In this document: positions 35,190-44,805 of the stretch, piece after piece
Layout: the number at the start of each line of letters is the position of its first letter
Position numbering within the stretch: position 1 is the stretch's first letter
NCBI RefSeq assembly: GCF_000590925.1
Contig: NZ_CP004372.1
Location: 258,001 to 322,000, forward strand
Length of the DNA: 64,000 nt
Source of the DNA: Roseibacterium elongatum DSM 19469
Lineage (GTDB): Bacteria > Pseudomonadota > Alphaproteobacteria > Rhodobacterales > Rhodobacteraceae
Direction: 5' to 3'
Translations under genes and position numbers: made by a program
The notes under the pieces: generated by a model
What the model saw: the letters and a program-made list of their open reading frames with translations, nothing else
Database searches by the model: none
Told to the model about the DNA's origin: nothing

Positions 35190-37016
35190 ATGAACGTGCC
35201 CTTCCCCGCCACCCTGCCCCGTGACGCCGCGACCGAGGCGGGGGGCGTGCCGCTTGGCGATCTGCCGGAATGGAACCTCGACGATCTTTATACCGCGCAG
35301 GACGCACCTGAGCTCAAGCGCGACCTTGATTGGCTGGAAGAGGCCTGCGCCTCCTTCGCCACCGATTACGAGGGCAAGCTGGCCGATCTGGACGCGAGCG
35401 CCCTGCTGGACTGCGTGCGACGCTACGAGAAGATCGACCTGATCGCGGGGCGCATCATGTCCTTTGCGGGCCTGCGCTATTACCAGCACACAACCGACGC
35501 CGAGCGCGCCAAGTTCATGTCCGACATGCAGGACAAGATCACGACCTTCACCACGCCGCTGGTCTTCTTCAGCCTCGAATTCAACCGCATCCCGGATGAG
35601 CGCTATGACGCGCTGATGGCTGAAAACGCCGAACTCGCCCGCTACAAGCCCGTCTTCGACCGCATGCGCGCGATGAAGCCCTACCAGTTGTCGGACGAGT
35701 TGGAGAAATTCCTGCACGATCAGTCGGTGGTCGGGTCGTCGGCGTGGAACAAGCTGTTCGACGAAACCATCGCGGGGCTGAGTTTCGAGGTCGAGGGTGA
35801 AACGTTCGGCATCGAAGCCACGCTGAACCTGCTGAGCGAGCAGGACCGCGCCAAGCGCGAGGCGGGTGCGCGGGCGCTGGCCGAGACGTTCCAATCCCGC
35901 TTGCCGCTCTTCGCCCGCGTTCACAACACGCTGGCCAAGGAAAAGGAAATCGAGGATCGCTGGCGTGGGTTGCCCACCCCGCAGACGGGTCGCCACCTTG
36001 TCAACCATGTCGAGCCCGAGGTGGTCGAGGCGCTGCGCAACGCCGTCGTCAACGCCTATCCGCGCCTCAGCCACCGCTACTACAAGCTGAAAGCCAAGTG
36101 GCTGGGTCTGGACACGCTGCAAGTCTGGGACCGCAACGCCCCCCTGCCGATGGAGGAAACCCGCATCGTCGGCTGGGACGAGGCGCGCAAACTGGTCTCA
36201 GACGCCTATGCCGGCTTCGACCCGCGCATGGCGGAATTGGCCGAGCCGTTCTTCACCGATGGCTGGATCGACGCGGGCGTGAAAGAGGGCAAGGCGCCCG
36301 GCGCTTTCGCGCATCCCACCGTCGTGGACGTGCACCCCTACGTCATGCTCAACTACCTCGGCAAACCGCGCGATGTGATGACGCTCGCGCATGAGTTGGG
36401 CCACGGTGTCCACCAGCGCCTTGCCGCCGGTCAGGGTGAATTGTTGTCCTCCACCCCCCTCACGCTGGCCGAAACGGCCAGCGTCTTCGGCGAGATGCTG
36501 ACCTTCCGCAAGATGCTGTCCGAGGCCAAGGACCCGCAGCAGAAAAAGGTCATGCTGGCCGGCAAGGTCGAGGACATGATCAACACGGTCGTACGCCAGA
36601 TCGCCTTCTACGATTTCGAATGCAAACTCCACCAGGCGCGCCGTGGCGGCGAGTTGACGCCCGACGACATCAACGCCCTGTGGATGAGCGTGCAGGCGGA
36701 GTCGCTTGGGCCGGTGTTCGAGTTCATGGACGGGTACGAGACCTTCTGGGCCTATATCCCGCATTTCGTCCACTCGCCCTTCTACGTCTATGCCTATGCC
36801 TTCGGCGATGGCCTCGTGAACGCGCTGTATGCCGTCTATGAGGAGGGCACGCCCGGCTTCGAGGAGAAATATTTCGAGATGCTCAAGGCGGGCGGGTCCA
36901 AGCACCACAAGGAATTGCTGGCACCCTTCGGCCTCAATGCCTCCGACCCCGCGTTCTGGGACAAGGGGTTGAGCATGATCGAAGGGTTCATCGACGAGCT
37001 GGAAGCGATGGAATAA
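35190..37016 (+). CDS. pepF: Oligoendopeptidase F, M3 family
   Basis: A 608-residue cytoplasmic zinc metallopeptidase that cleaves short peptides. The zinc site HELGH lies in TLAHELGHGVHQRLAAGQ, with the downstream Glu in LAETASVFGEMLTF, as in M3B peptidases. The length is normal for PepF. ATG 35190 is chosen from the conserved LPEWNLDDLY start region; the bases upstream (gaggtttcccag) give a weak ribosome site. The gene is convergent with the SLC13 permease, with only 22 bases between stops. Confidence 0.93.
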   Translation: MNVPFPATLPRDAATEAGGVPLGDLPEWNLDDLYTAQDAPELKRDLDWLEEACASFATDYEGKLADLDASALLDCVRRYEKIDLIAGRIMSFAGLRYYQHTTDAERAKFMSDMQDKITTFTTPLVFFSLEFNRIPDERYDALMAENAELARYKPVFDRMRAMKPYQLSDELEKFLHDQSVVGSSAWNKLFDETIAGLSFEVEGETFGIEATLNLLSEQDRAKREAGARALAETFQSRLPLFARVHNTLAKEKEIEDRWRGLPTPQTGRHLVNHVEPEVVEALRNAVVNAYPRLSHRYYKLKAKWLGLDTLQVWDRNAPLPMEETRIVGWDEARKLVSDAYAGFDPRMAELAEPFFTDGWIDAGVKEGKAPGAFAHPTVVDVHPYVMLNYLGKPRDVMTLAHELGHGVHQRLAAGQGELLSSTPLTLAETASVFGEMLTFRKMLSEAKDPQQKKVMLAGKVEDMINTVVRQIAFYDFECKLHQARRGGELTPDDINALWMSVQAESLGPVFEFMDGYETFWAYIPHFVHSPFYVYAYAFGDGLVNALYAVYEEGTPGFEEKYFEMLKAGGSKHHKELLAPFGLNASDPAFWDKGLSMIEGFIDELEAME

Positions 37017-37038
37017 CCCCGCGCGCCGGCCCTGCCCC

Positions 37039-38850
37039 TCAGAACGGGAACAGGGCGGGCACGACGAAGGTGACGATCGCTGCCACCAGCGCCGTCAGGG
37101 GCAGGCCGATCTTGAGGAAATCGACGAACTTGTAGCCGCCGGGGCTGACCACCAGCGTCACCACCGGCGACGACACCGGCGAGGCAAAGCCGGCTGAGCC
37201 CGCGATCAGAACCGCGATGGCCATCGGCAACGGCGACACCCCCATGGACAGCGCCGCATTCACCGCGATGGGCGCCACCAGCACCAGGGTGGCTGTGTTC
37301 GACAGGATCCAGCTGAGCGACATGGTCAGGGCGAACAGCGCGAACAGAACAGCGCGCGGGCTGTCGTCACCGGCCAGCTGCAGCAGCCCCTGCACGATCA
37401 TGTCGGCGCCCCCCGTCTTGTCCAGCGCTGTGGACAGCGGCAGCATTCCCGCGATCAGAACCAGCGTTTCCAGCCGGATCGACCGGTAGGCCTGGTTGGT
37501 CGAGATCGTCCCGGTCAGCACGGCGGCAATGGCGGCCAGGATCACGGCAATGGTGATCGACAGCCCCCCGATCGAGACCGCGATCATGGTCAGCAGGATA
37601 ATCAGCGCGATCCAGAGCTTGTGGGAATTCGGCACCGATTGCGCGCGCTCGGCCGGTTCCTCGAGGATGACGAAATCGCGCCCCGTGGCGTTGATCGCGT
37701 CCAGCTTGGGCCAGGGCCCCGCCACCAGCAGCCGATCGCTGCCACGCAGCGGCACGGTCTGCACCTCTTGCATAGGTGTGGCGTCGCGCAACAGGTCCAG
37801 CACCTCGAGCCCGTAGCGGTCACGAAACCCGAGATCGGCAAGGGTGCGGCCGCGGATCGCGGCCTCGGGGTGGATCATCACCTCCATGATCCCCAGCGTG
37901 TCGATCCAGCGGTTCATGTCCTCGTAGAAGCTGCGGAAATGGCCCAGTCCGGGGGTTCGGGCAAAGGCCGCGATCTCGGCGACGTCGCCGGTGACGACGA
38001 TCAGATCACCCTCGCGCAGTTCCATCCCCGCGTTGTAAAGCGCGGTTTGCGCCCCCGCGCCCGGCCCGCGCCGCCACCGCGACAGAACGCGCGGCGCCTG
38101 GGCCAGCAATGACCCCAGGGCCTCGCCGCGCATGTCCCGTGTTACGCGCAAGACCTCGACCCCTTCGAACCCGTGACTGCGATACAGCTCGGCAAAGGAT
38201 CGATCCCTGCGTCGGGCCAGCCCCGTACCATCGGCGGTCAGCGGCCCCAGCATGTGCCGGCCCACGAAAACGAAGAACACCACCGTCCCCAACAGGACGA
38301 GCGCCCCGACAAGGCTGAAGCTGAAGAACCCCAGCGGTTGGCCCGTCGCCTCGCGCAGCGCGTCCGAAACCGCAAGGTTGCCGGGCGTGCCGATCAGCGT
38401 CAGCATCCCCGAGATCAGCGCCCCGAAGGACATCGGCAGCAACAGGCGCGCGGCATTGATGCCGCTGTCGCGGGCGATGCGCATCACGATGGGAATGAAG
38501 ATCGCCACGACGGCGGTCGAGGACATGACCGACCCGAGGATCGCCGCCCCGACGCTGAGCGGGATCATCAGGCGCACCTCTTGCCCGCGCCCGAATTTCA
38601 GGATGCCGTCCCCGACCGTGCGCGCCACGCCGGTGCGGTCCAGCATCTCGCCCACCACGAACAGGCCGGCCACCATGATGATGATCGTCGCGCCGAACCC
38701 GGCCACCGCCTCGGACGGGGTCAGGATGCCCGACAGGGCCAGCGTGACCAGAACGAACAGGGCGATCAGATCATAGCGCACCCGGTTCGAGGCCATCATG
38801 ATCGCGGCCACACCCATGAGGTAGAAGACCAGCGTCGCGTCGCTTGGCAT
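37039..38850 (-). CDS. SLC13/DASS family permease with TrkA-C domains (second copy)
   Basis: A 603-residue permease of the same design as the one at 25197-26978: N-terminal helices with SVMSSTAVVAIFIPI and SGMLTLIGTPGNLAVSD, a cytoplasmic insert with two TrkA-C domains (about residues 210-400, including GDLIVVTGDVAEIAAF), then a repeat of the helices with WILSNTATLVLVAPIAV and FASPVSSPVVTLVVSPGGY. Divergence between the two copies is large, so they are old paralogues or separate acquisitions. Substrate unknown. Confidence 0.88.
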   Translation of the reverse strand: MPSDATLVFYLMGVAAIMMASNRVRYDLIALFVLVTLALSGILTPSEAVAGFGATIIIMVAGLFVVGEMLDRTGVARTVGDGILKFGRGQEVRLMIPLSVGAAILGSVMSSTAVVAIFIPIVMRIARDSGINAARLLLPMSFGALISGMLTLIGTPGNLAVSDALREATGQPLGFFSFSLVGALVLLGTVVFFVFVGRHMLGPLTADGTGLARRRDRSFAELYRSHGFEGVEVLRVTRDMRGEALGSLLAQAPRVLSRWRRGPGAGAQTALYNAGMELREGDLIVVTGDVAEIAAFARTPGLGHFRSFYEDMNRWIDTLGIMEVMIHPEAAIRGRTLADLGFRDRYGLEVLDLLRDATPMQEVQTVPLRGSDRLLVAGPWPKLDAINATGRDFVILEEPAERAQSVPNSHKLWIALIILLTMIAVSIGGLSITIAVILAAIAAVLTGTISTNQAYRSIRLETLVLIAGMLPLSTALDKTGGADMIVQGLLQLAGDDSPRAVLFALFALTMSLSWILSNTATLVLVAPIAVNAALSMGVSPLPMAIAVLIAGSAGFASPVSSPVVTLVVSPGGYKFVDFLKIGLPLTALVAAIVTFVVPALFPF

Positions 38851-39354
38851 GGCGTGCCCCCGCAGTGTCTGTCCCCCTCGCCTAGACGATCGCCGCCGAC
38901 AGGGCCAGTCCCGTGGTTGCGCCCCGTCGCCGCGCGACCCGTCCGGTGGTCGAACGGCGCGGTCGCGGCCGTACGGCGGACACGATCCGCGACATGATGC
39001 GATTCGTGGATCATTCTTCGCATTGGAAACAGGCACGTCGCCTTTCGGGCCGCCCGAAAATGGCGCACCGATTGGCGGCCGGCGATCACCGCCAGGTCGG
39101 AAGTCTACGCCCGTCCAAGGGCAGGACAGACCCTTTGGTGACCATGGCCTGTCACTGACCGCGTCATCCGCCCCCACGCGAGTCGACTTGATTTCAACAG
39201 TTTATGCGGAACGACACCTTAACGCTGTCACACACCGGGGCACGCCGGGCGCCGGATCAGTGGATCCGCCATCCGGGTGGCAGAGTGCACCGTTCAGGGG
39301 CCGCATGGATGTCAATTAAAGCTTGACCGATCGCGCCGAGCGGACCAATCGTTG
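38851..39354. other. Divergent intergenic region, no gene seen
   Basis: About 500 bases between the divergent SLC13 permease and GntR regulator genes. Its right part (from about 39180) is less G+C-rich than the genes. A possible -35 TTGACC lies at 39323-39328, but no good -10 follows at 16-18 bases. I see no RNA gene or convincing coding frame. Confidence 0.45.
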
Positions 39355-39371
39355 AATGGTTCGTTACCATT
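39355..39371. promoter_or_regulatory. Possible GntR/FCD operator
   Basis: The inverted repeat AATGGT-TCGTT-ACCATT ends 6 bases before the regulator start codon. FCD-type GntR proteins such as FadR bind TGGT...ACCA half-sites; here the spacing is five bases. Autoregulation of the regulator and its operon is the likely role. Confidence 0.45.
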
Positions 39372-39377
39372 TCACAT

Positions 39378-40109
39378 ATGGATCAACCTTGGGTCGTATC
39401 AGTGCTAGAGAAGACGCCAGTCACCAATGACAACGCATCGCGGGCCAGGGCGCAGATCCGCGACCTCATCCGCAACGGGGACGTCGCGCGGGATGGCAAG
39501 CTGCCCCCCGAACGGGATCTCTGCGCGCGGTTCGACATCAGTCGGCGCGCCGTGCGCCGGGCGCTCGACTCGCTCGAGGCCGAGGGGCTGATCTGGCGTC
39601 ATCAGGGCAAGGGCACCTTCGTGGGTGAGCGCCCCGATCCCAAGGGGCACCTGGCCGCGGCCATCGCGCCGCAGACCGACCCGATGACGGTGATGGAGGC
39701 GCGCCTGGCCATCGAACCGGAACTGGCGGCCCTGTGCGCCCGCCGCGCCACGGCCGACGACGTGGCCCGCATGCGCGATCTGGCCTCCCGCACCTCCCAG
39801 GCGGCCGACCGCGACGCCGCGGAACTGTGGGATGGGTCCCTGCACCGCTACATCGCCCGGATCGCCGATAACGCCATCCTTCACACCGCGTTTTCCCTGA
39901 TCAACGAGGTGCGCGGCGAACAGCGGTGGCAAACGGAACGGGAAATGGCGCGCTCGCCCGCGCTGCGCGCGGAATATGACAAGCAGCATGCCTCGATCAT
40001 CGACGCGATCCACCTGCGCGACGAAGATCTCGCCCGCCAGGCCATGCGCGCGCATCTGACCGAGTTGCGGATGAACCTCGAACGCGTCCGCAAAGGGGGA
40101 TCGGAATGA
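39378..40109 (+). CDS. GntR family regulator, FCD subfamily
   Basis: A 243-residue regulator with an N-terminal winged helix (ARAQIRDLIRNGDV, KLPPERDLCARFDISRRAVRRALDSLEAEGLI, HQGKGTFV) and a C-terminal all-helical FCD ligand domain (TVMEARLAIEPELAALCARRAT, DGSLHRYIARIADN, QHASIIDAIHLRDEDLARQAMRAHL). Such regulators usually respond to a carboxylate substrate or product of the pathway they control. It overlaps the first ABC-transporter gene by four bases (ATGA) and is thus the first gene of the operon. Start 39378 lacks a clear ribosome site. Confidence 0.88.
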   Translation: MDQPWVVSVLEKTPVTNDNASRARAQIRDLIRNGDVARDGKLPPERDLCARFDISRRAVRRALDSLEAEGLIWRHQGKGTFVGERPDPKGHLAAAIAPQTDPMTVMEARLAIEPELAALCARRATADDVARMRDLASRTSQAADRDAAELWDGSLHRYIARIADNAILHTAFSLINEVRGEQRWQTEREMARSPALRAEYDKQHASIIDAIHLRDEDLARQAMRAHLTELRMNLERVRKGGSE

Positions 40110-41116
40110 CCAACCCCGCCCAACCGCTGCTGGAGGTGCGCGACTTGTCGGTGCGCCTGGATGGTGCCGAAAGAAACATCGTCGATCAGGTGTCCTTTTC
40201 CGTCGATGCGGGCGAAACCCTGTGCCTTGTCGGCGAATCCGGCTGCGGCAAGAGCCTGAGCGCCTTGGCGTTGATGGGGTTGCTGCAATCGCCGCCGCTG
40301 TCGATCGTCGGCGGCACCGCGCGCTTTTCCGGCGCAGACCTTCTGCGCATGCCGCAGGCCGAGCGGCGTCGGCTGCGCGGTGGGCGCATGGCGATGATCT
40401 TTCAGGAGCCGATGACATCGCTGAACCCGGCGATCCGCATCGGTGAACAGATCGCGGAATCGGTGCGCCGCCACAGGCGCGCCACGACCGCCGAGGCCCG
40501 CGCCCGCGCGCTGGAGATGCTGCGCCGCGTGCGCATACCGGCCCCGGAAAAGCGGTTGGACGAATACCCGCACCAGTTGTCGGGCGGCATGCGTCAGCGC
40601 GCGATGATCGCAATGGCGCTGGCCAACGACCCCGAACTGCTGATCGCGGACGAACCGACCACGGCGCTGGACGTGACCATTCAGGCCCAGATCCTCGACC
40701 TGATGCGCGAGCTGCAATCGGAAACCGGCGCGGCGATGATCATGATCACCCATGACCTCGGCGTCGTGGCCGAGATGGCCGACAAGGTGGCGGTGATGTA
40801 TGGCGGTCACATCGTCGAGGCCGGCACCACCCAGGCGATCTTCACCGATCCGCAGCATCCCTACACCATCGGGTTGATGAGTTCGATGCCCTCGCTGGGG
40901 GATCGGGGCGATCGGCTGGTGACGGTGCCGGGTGTCGTGCCGCAACCCGCCGACATGCCCGCCGGCTGCCGGTTCGCCACGCGCTGTCCCTTTGCCACGG
41001 CGGCCTGTGCGCAAAAGCCCGTGCTGCAAGCCTGCGGGCGCTCGCACCAGGTCGCTTGTGTCCGGGCACCGCTGGAAGACCTTGTCGCCCACCCATTGCC
41101 GGAGACCGGAACATGA
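40106..41116 (+). CDS. Peptide-type ABC transporter ATP-binding protein (DppD-like)
   Basis: A 336-residue ATPase of the dipeptide/oligopeptide/nickel import family. Walker A GESGCGKS, the Q-loop IFQEPMTSLNP, signature LSGGMRQR, Walker B LLIADEPTTALD and the C-terminal extension CRFATRCPFATAAC with conserved Cys are all present. It pairs with the DppF-like ATPase whose start overlaps its stop (ATGA). Together they energise the two permeases downstream. Confidence 0.93.
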   Translation: MTNPAQPLLEVRDLSVRLDGAERNIVDQVSFSVDAGETLCLVGESGCGKSLSALALMGLLQSPPLSIVGGTARFSGADLLRMPQAERRRLRGGRMAMIFQEPMTSLNPAIRIGEQIAESVRRHRRATTAEARARALEMLRRVRIPAPEKRLDEYPHQLSGGMRQRAMIAMALANDPELLIADEPTTALDVTIQAQILDLMRELQSETGAAMIMITHDLGVVAEMADKVAVMYGGHIVEAGTTQAIFTDPQHPYTIGLMSSMPSLGDRGDRLVTVPGVVPQPADMPAGCRFATRCPFATAACAQKPVLQACGRSHQVACVRAPLEDLVAHPLPETGT

Positions 41117-42234
41117 GCGTCATCCTGTCCGCGCGCAATCTGCGCAAGGAATTCGTCACCGCGCGGCCCCTTTTCGGGGCACCGACGGTGGTGCGGGCTG
41201 TCGATGGGGTGTCGCTCGATATCGAGAAGGGCGAGACCTTTGCCATTGTCGGCGAAAGCGGATGTGGCAAATCTACCCTTGCGCGGCTGCTCTTGCGGCT
41301 TATCGACCCCAGCGATGGCGAGGTCTGGTTCAACGACGAGGATCTGGCCGGGATCGATGCAGGCCGCATGCGCGCCCTTCGCCGGGATCTGCAATTCATC
41401 TTTCAGGATCCGTTCAGTTCGCTGAACCCGCGCATGACCATCGGAGCGCTGATCGCGGAACCGATGCAGGCCCATGGCATCGGTAGGGCCGAAACACGGC
41501 GCCAGCGCGTGGCCGAGTTGCTGACGCGCGTCGGCCTGCCGCCCGCCGCCGCCGACCGGTTTCCGCACGAGTTTTCGGGCGGCCAGCGTCAGCGCATCGG
41601 CATCGCCCGCGCGCTGGCCACTGGTCCGACCGTGCTGATCGGGGACGAGCCGGTCAGCGCGCTGGACGTGTCGATCCAGGCTCAGGTCGTCAACCTGCTG
41701 GAGGATCTGAAGGACGAATTGGGCCTGACCCTGGTGGTGATCGCCCATGACCTTGCCGTCATCCGGCACATGGCCGACCGTGTGGCCGTGATGTATCTCG
41801 GCGAAGTGGTGGAATGCGCGCCCGCCGCCGATCTCTACGACCGCCCGCGCCACCCCTACACGGCCACCTTGCTGGCCGCGATCCCGGTGGCCAGCTATGG
41901 CGCGCGTCGGGCGCACACGACAATCGAAGGCGACCCGCCCAACCCGATTTCACCCCCCTCGGGCTGCCGGTTTCACCCGCGCTGCCCACACGCGACCGAG
42001 CTGTGCCGCAGCGACCGCCCGGCGCTGCGCGATGCCGGCGCAGGGCGGCAGGTGGCCTGCCACCACGCGGACACCCTGACGCTGGCGGGACTTGGCGCGG
42101 TCGAGGGCGGCCGCAGCCCCGCCGCCGAGGCCCGCTTTGCCCTTTATGCCAAGGCCCGCGCCCAAGGGGCCGCGCACAGTGCCAATAACGACTCGGAACC
42201 GAGCATTTCACCAACAACAGACGGAGAGAACTGA
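41113..42234 (+). CDS. Peptide-type ABC transporter ATP-binding protein (DppF-like)
   Basis: A 373-residue ATPase, partner of the preceding DppD-like protein. Walker A GESGCGKST, Q-loop FQDPFSSLNPRMT, signature FSGGQRQR, Walker B VLIGDEPVSALD and the C-terminal Cys-containing CRFHPRCPHATELC are clear. A tail of about 45 residues after the usual end (AEARFALYAKARAQGAAHSA) is unusual and may be linked to the short spacing to the binding-protein gene, which starts one base after the stop. Confidence 0.92.
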   Translation: MSVILSARNLRKEFVTARPLFGAPTVVRAVDGVSLDIEKGETFAIVGESGCGKSTLARLLLRLIDPSDGEVWFNDEDLAGIDAGRMRALRRDLQFIFQDPFSSLNPRMTIGALIAEPMQAHGIGRAETRRQRVAELLTRVGLPPAAADRFPHEFSGGQRQRIGIARALATGPTVLIGDEPVSALDVSIQAQVVNLLEDLKDELGLTLVVIAHDLAVIRHMADRVAVMYLGEVVECAPAADLYDRPRHPYTATLLAAIPVASYGARRAHTTIEGDPPNPISPPSGCRFHPRCPHATELCRSDRPALRDAGAGRQVACHHADTLTLAGLGAVEGGRSPAAEARFALYAKARAQGAAHSANNDSEPSISPTTDGEN

Positions 42235-42235
42235 C

Positions 42236-43750
42236 ATGAAGACGACGAAATCAGTCATGCTTGCGCTGGCTGCGGGCCTTATGGCGACCGCGGTGCAGGC
42301 GCAGGATCTGCGCATCGGTCTGCAAGACGACCCTGATGTGCTGGACCCCGACCAGTCGCGCACCTTCGTGGGGCGTATCGTCTATGCCTCGCTCTGCGAC
42401 AAGCTGGTGGACATCACCCCAGATCTCGAAATCGTGCCGCAACTGGCCACGGGCTGGGAATGGTCCGAGGACGGCCTGCAACTGACCATGACGCTGCGCG
42501 AAGGTGTCGTGTTCCACGATGGCACGCCGTTCGATGCCGCCGCCGTCGCCGCCAATATCGACCGCAGCCAGAACCTGCCCGAAAGCCGCCGCAAGTCGGA
42601 ACTGGCCTCGATCACCGGGGTCGAGGTGGTCGATGACTACACGATCCGCTTCACCCTTGGCGCGCCTGATGCCACGCTGCTGGCCCAGTTCGCCGACCGT
42701 GCGGGCATGATGCTGTCGCCCACCGCCGCCGACGCGGCCGGCACCGATTTCGGCCTTGCGCCCGTGTGCTCCGGCCCGTTCAGCTTTGTCGAGCGGATCC
42801 AGCAGGACCGTATCGTGCTCGAGGCGTTCGACGACTACTGGAACGCCGATGCGATCAATTTCGACACGGTGACCTTCCTGCCGATCCCGGACACGACCGT
42901 GCGCCTCGCCAACTTGCGGGCCGGCGACCTCGACATGCTCGAGCGTCTGGCCGCCACCGATGTGGCGTCGGTCACGGCCGATGACGACCTGCTGATGGAA
43001 CAGGCTGTGTCGCTCGGCTACCAGGGCATCACGATCAACGTGGCCAATGGCGAGGGCGCCGACAGCCCGATCGGGCAGAGCGAACTGGTGCGTCAGGCCC
43101 TGTCGCTGGCCATTGATCGCAACGTGATCAACCAGGTCGTTTTCGAAGGTGCCTTCGCCCCCGGCAACCAGCCCTTCCCCCCGACCTCGCCCTGGTACAA
43201 CGACGCCTACCCCGTGCCCGAGCGCGACGTCGAGGCCGCCCGCGCCCTTCTGGAGGAAGCCGGCTATCCCGACGGTGTCGATATCGAGGTTCAGGTCGCC
43301 AACAACCCGGTGCAGTTGCAACTGATGCAGGTCGTGCAGGCCATGGCCGGTGAGGCCGGCATCCGGATCGACATCGTGGCCAAGGAATTCGCCACCCTGC
43401 TGTCCGACCAGTCGGCGGGCGCCTATACCGCCAGCCAGATCGGCTGGTCCGGCCGGGTCGATCCCGATGGCAACATCCACCAGTTCATGACAACCGATGG
43501 CGGGATCAACGACAGCGGCTATTCCAACCCCGAGGTGGATCGCCTGCTGAACGAGGCCCGCACCTCGACCGACATGGACACCCGTCGGGCAGCCTATAAC
43601 GCCGCGCGCGACATCCTGATCGAGGATCTGCCGATCATCTACCTCTATCACGTGACGTGGATCTGGGCGCTGGACGACGCGATCGAGGGGTTCGTGCCCT
43701 ATCCCGACGGGATGATCCGCCTCGAAGGCGTCAGCATGGCCGCCGAGTGA
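42236..43750 (+). CDS. Peptide-type ABC transporter substrate-binding protein
   Basis: A 504-residue periplasmic binding protein of the SBP_bac_5 family. A signal peptide (MLALAAGLMATAVQAQ, cleavage before DLRIG) is followed by the family pattern LQDDPDVLDPDQSRTFVGR and TLREGVVFHDGTPFDAAAVAANI. It captures dipeptides, oligopeptides, nickel or glutathione-like ligands in different family members; the ligand here is unknown. GGAGAG precedes the ATG. A stable hairpin after the gene probably raises its mRNA level over the permeases. Confidence 0.9.
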   Translation: MKTTKSVMLALAAGLMATAVQAQDLRIGLQDDPDVLDPDQSRTFVGRIVYASLCDKLVDITPDLEIVPQLATGWEWSEDGLQLTMTLREGVVFHDGTPFDAAAVAANIDRSQNLPESRRKSELASITGVEVVDDYTIRFTLGAPDATLLAQFADRAGMMLSPTAADAAGTDFGLAPVCSGPFSFVERIQQDRIVLEAFDDYWNADAINFDTVTFLPIPDTTVRLANLRAGDLDMLERLAATDVASVTADDDLLMEQAVSLGYQGITINVANGEGADSPIGQSELVRQALSLAIDRNVINQVVFEGAFAPGNQPFPPTSPWYNDAYPVPERDVEAARALLEEAGYPDGVDIEVQVANNPVQLQLMQVVQAMAGEAGIRIDIVAKEFATLLSDQSAGAYTASQIGWSGRVDPDGNIHQFMTTDGGINDSGYSNPEVDRLLNEARTSTDMDTRRAAYNAARDILIEDLPIIYLYHVTWIWALDDAIEGFVPYPDGMIRLEGVSMAAE

Positions 43751-43776
43751 TCGCGCGAGCCTGACCAAAGACCGGA

Positions 43777-43809
43777 CCGTGCGGGGGCGCTTGTCCCGGC
43801 CCCGCACGG
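43777..43809 (+). other. Intercistronic mRNA hairpin after the binding-protein gene
   Basis: CCGTGCGGGG (43777-43786) and CCCCGCACGG (43800-43809) form a 10-bp GC stem with a 13-base loop, inside the 109-base gap before the first permease. Such hairpins commonly stabilise binding-protein mRNA or cause partial termination. Confidence 0.55.
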
Positions 43810-43859
43810 CCCACCGATTTTCCACGCCGCCTTCTGCCGCCCTTGCCCGGAGAGCCCAC

Positions 43860-44805
43860 ATGCTGGCCTTTATCGGACGCCGTATCCTGATCGCGATCCC
43901 GACGATCATCCTGATCTCGATCTTCGTCTTCGCCCTGCAAAAGATGCTGCCGGGCGACCCCGTGCTGGCCATGGCCGGCGAAGAGCGTGACCCCGAACTG
44001 ATCGAGATGCTGCGCGAACGCTATCGGCTGAACGATCCGATCCCGGTGCAGTATTTCACATGGATCGGCAACGCGTTGCAGGGCGATCTGGGCATTTCGC
44101 TGCGCACCAACCAACCGGTGCTGGAACTGATCGGCCAGAAACTGCCCGTGACGCTGCAACTGGCCATCATGGCGCTGATCTTTGCCATCGTGATCGGTGT
44201 GCCCGCCGGGGTTCTCTCGGCCTACAAGAAAGGCACATGGATCGACTGGGTGGCCAATGTCGTGGCGCTGTCGGGCCTGTCGGTGCCGAATTTCTGGCTG
44301 GGGATCATGATGATCCTGCTCGTGTCGGTGCAACTGGGCTGGCTGCCCGCCTCGGGGTATCAACCCTTCTCCGACGGATCCGCTGCAATCCATCCGCACC
44401 ATGCTGATGCCCGCCTTCGTGCTGGGCACGGCCCTGGCTGCAACGCTGATGCGCCACACCCGCTCGGCCATGCTGGGGGTGCTGAAATCCGACTATATCC
44501 GCACCGCGCGGGCCAAGGGCCTGTCCGAACGCATCGTGCTGATCAAGCACGCGCTCAGAAACGCCCTGGTTCCGATCGTGACCGTTACCAGCCTGATCTT
44601 CGGTGAACTCCTTGCCGGGGCCGTCCTGACCGAGCAGATCTTCACCATCCCCGGTTTCGGCAAACTGGTCGTAGATGCCGTGTTCAACCGCGACTACGCG
44701 GTGGTGCAGGGGATCGTTCTGTGTACCGGCGTCGCCTTCATCTTCATGAACCTCCTGGCCGACGTGGCCCAACGCATCCTGAACCCACGCATGAGGGACA
44801 AATGA
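43860..44805 (+). CDS. Peptide-type ABC transporter permease (DppB-like), frameshifted
   Basis: An integral membrane permease that begins MLAFIGRRILIAIPTIILIS and has the DppB pattern LQKMLPGDPV and RYRLNDPIPVQY. The frame breaks at GG 44376-44377: before it the protein reads LPASGYQPFSDG, after it the true continuation IRTMLMPAFVLGTALAATLM and the EAA-like loop DYIRTARAKGLSERIVLIKHA lie in another frame. Dropping one G restores SDDPLQSIRTMLMP. The restored protein would have about 314 residues. A sequencing error or a genuine disabling mutation are the options. Confidence 0.85.
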
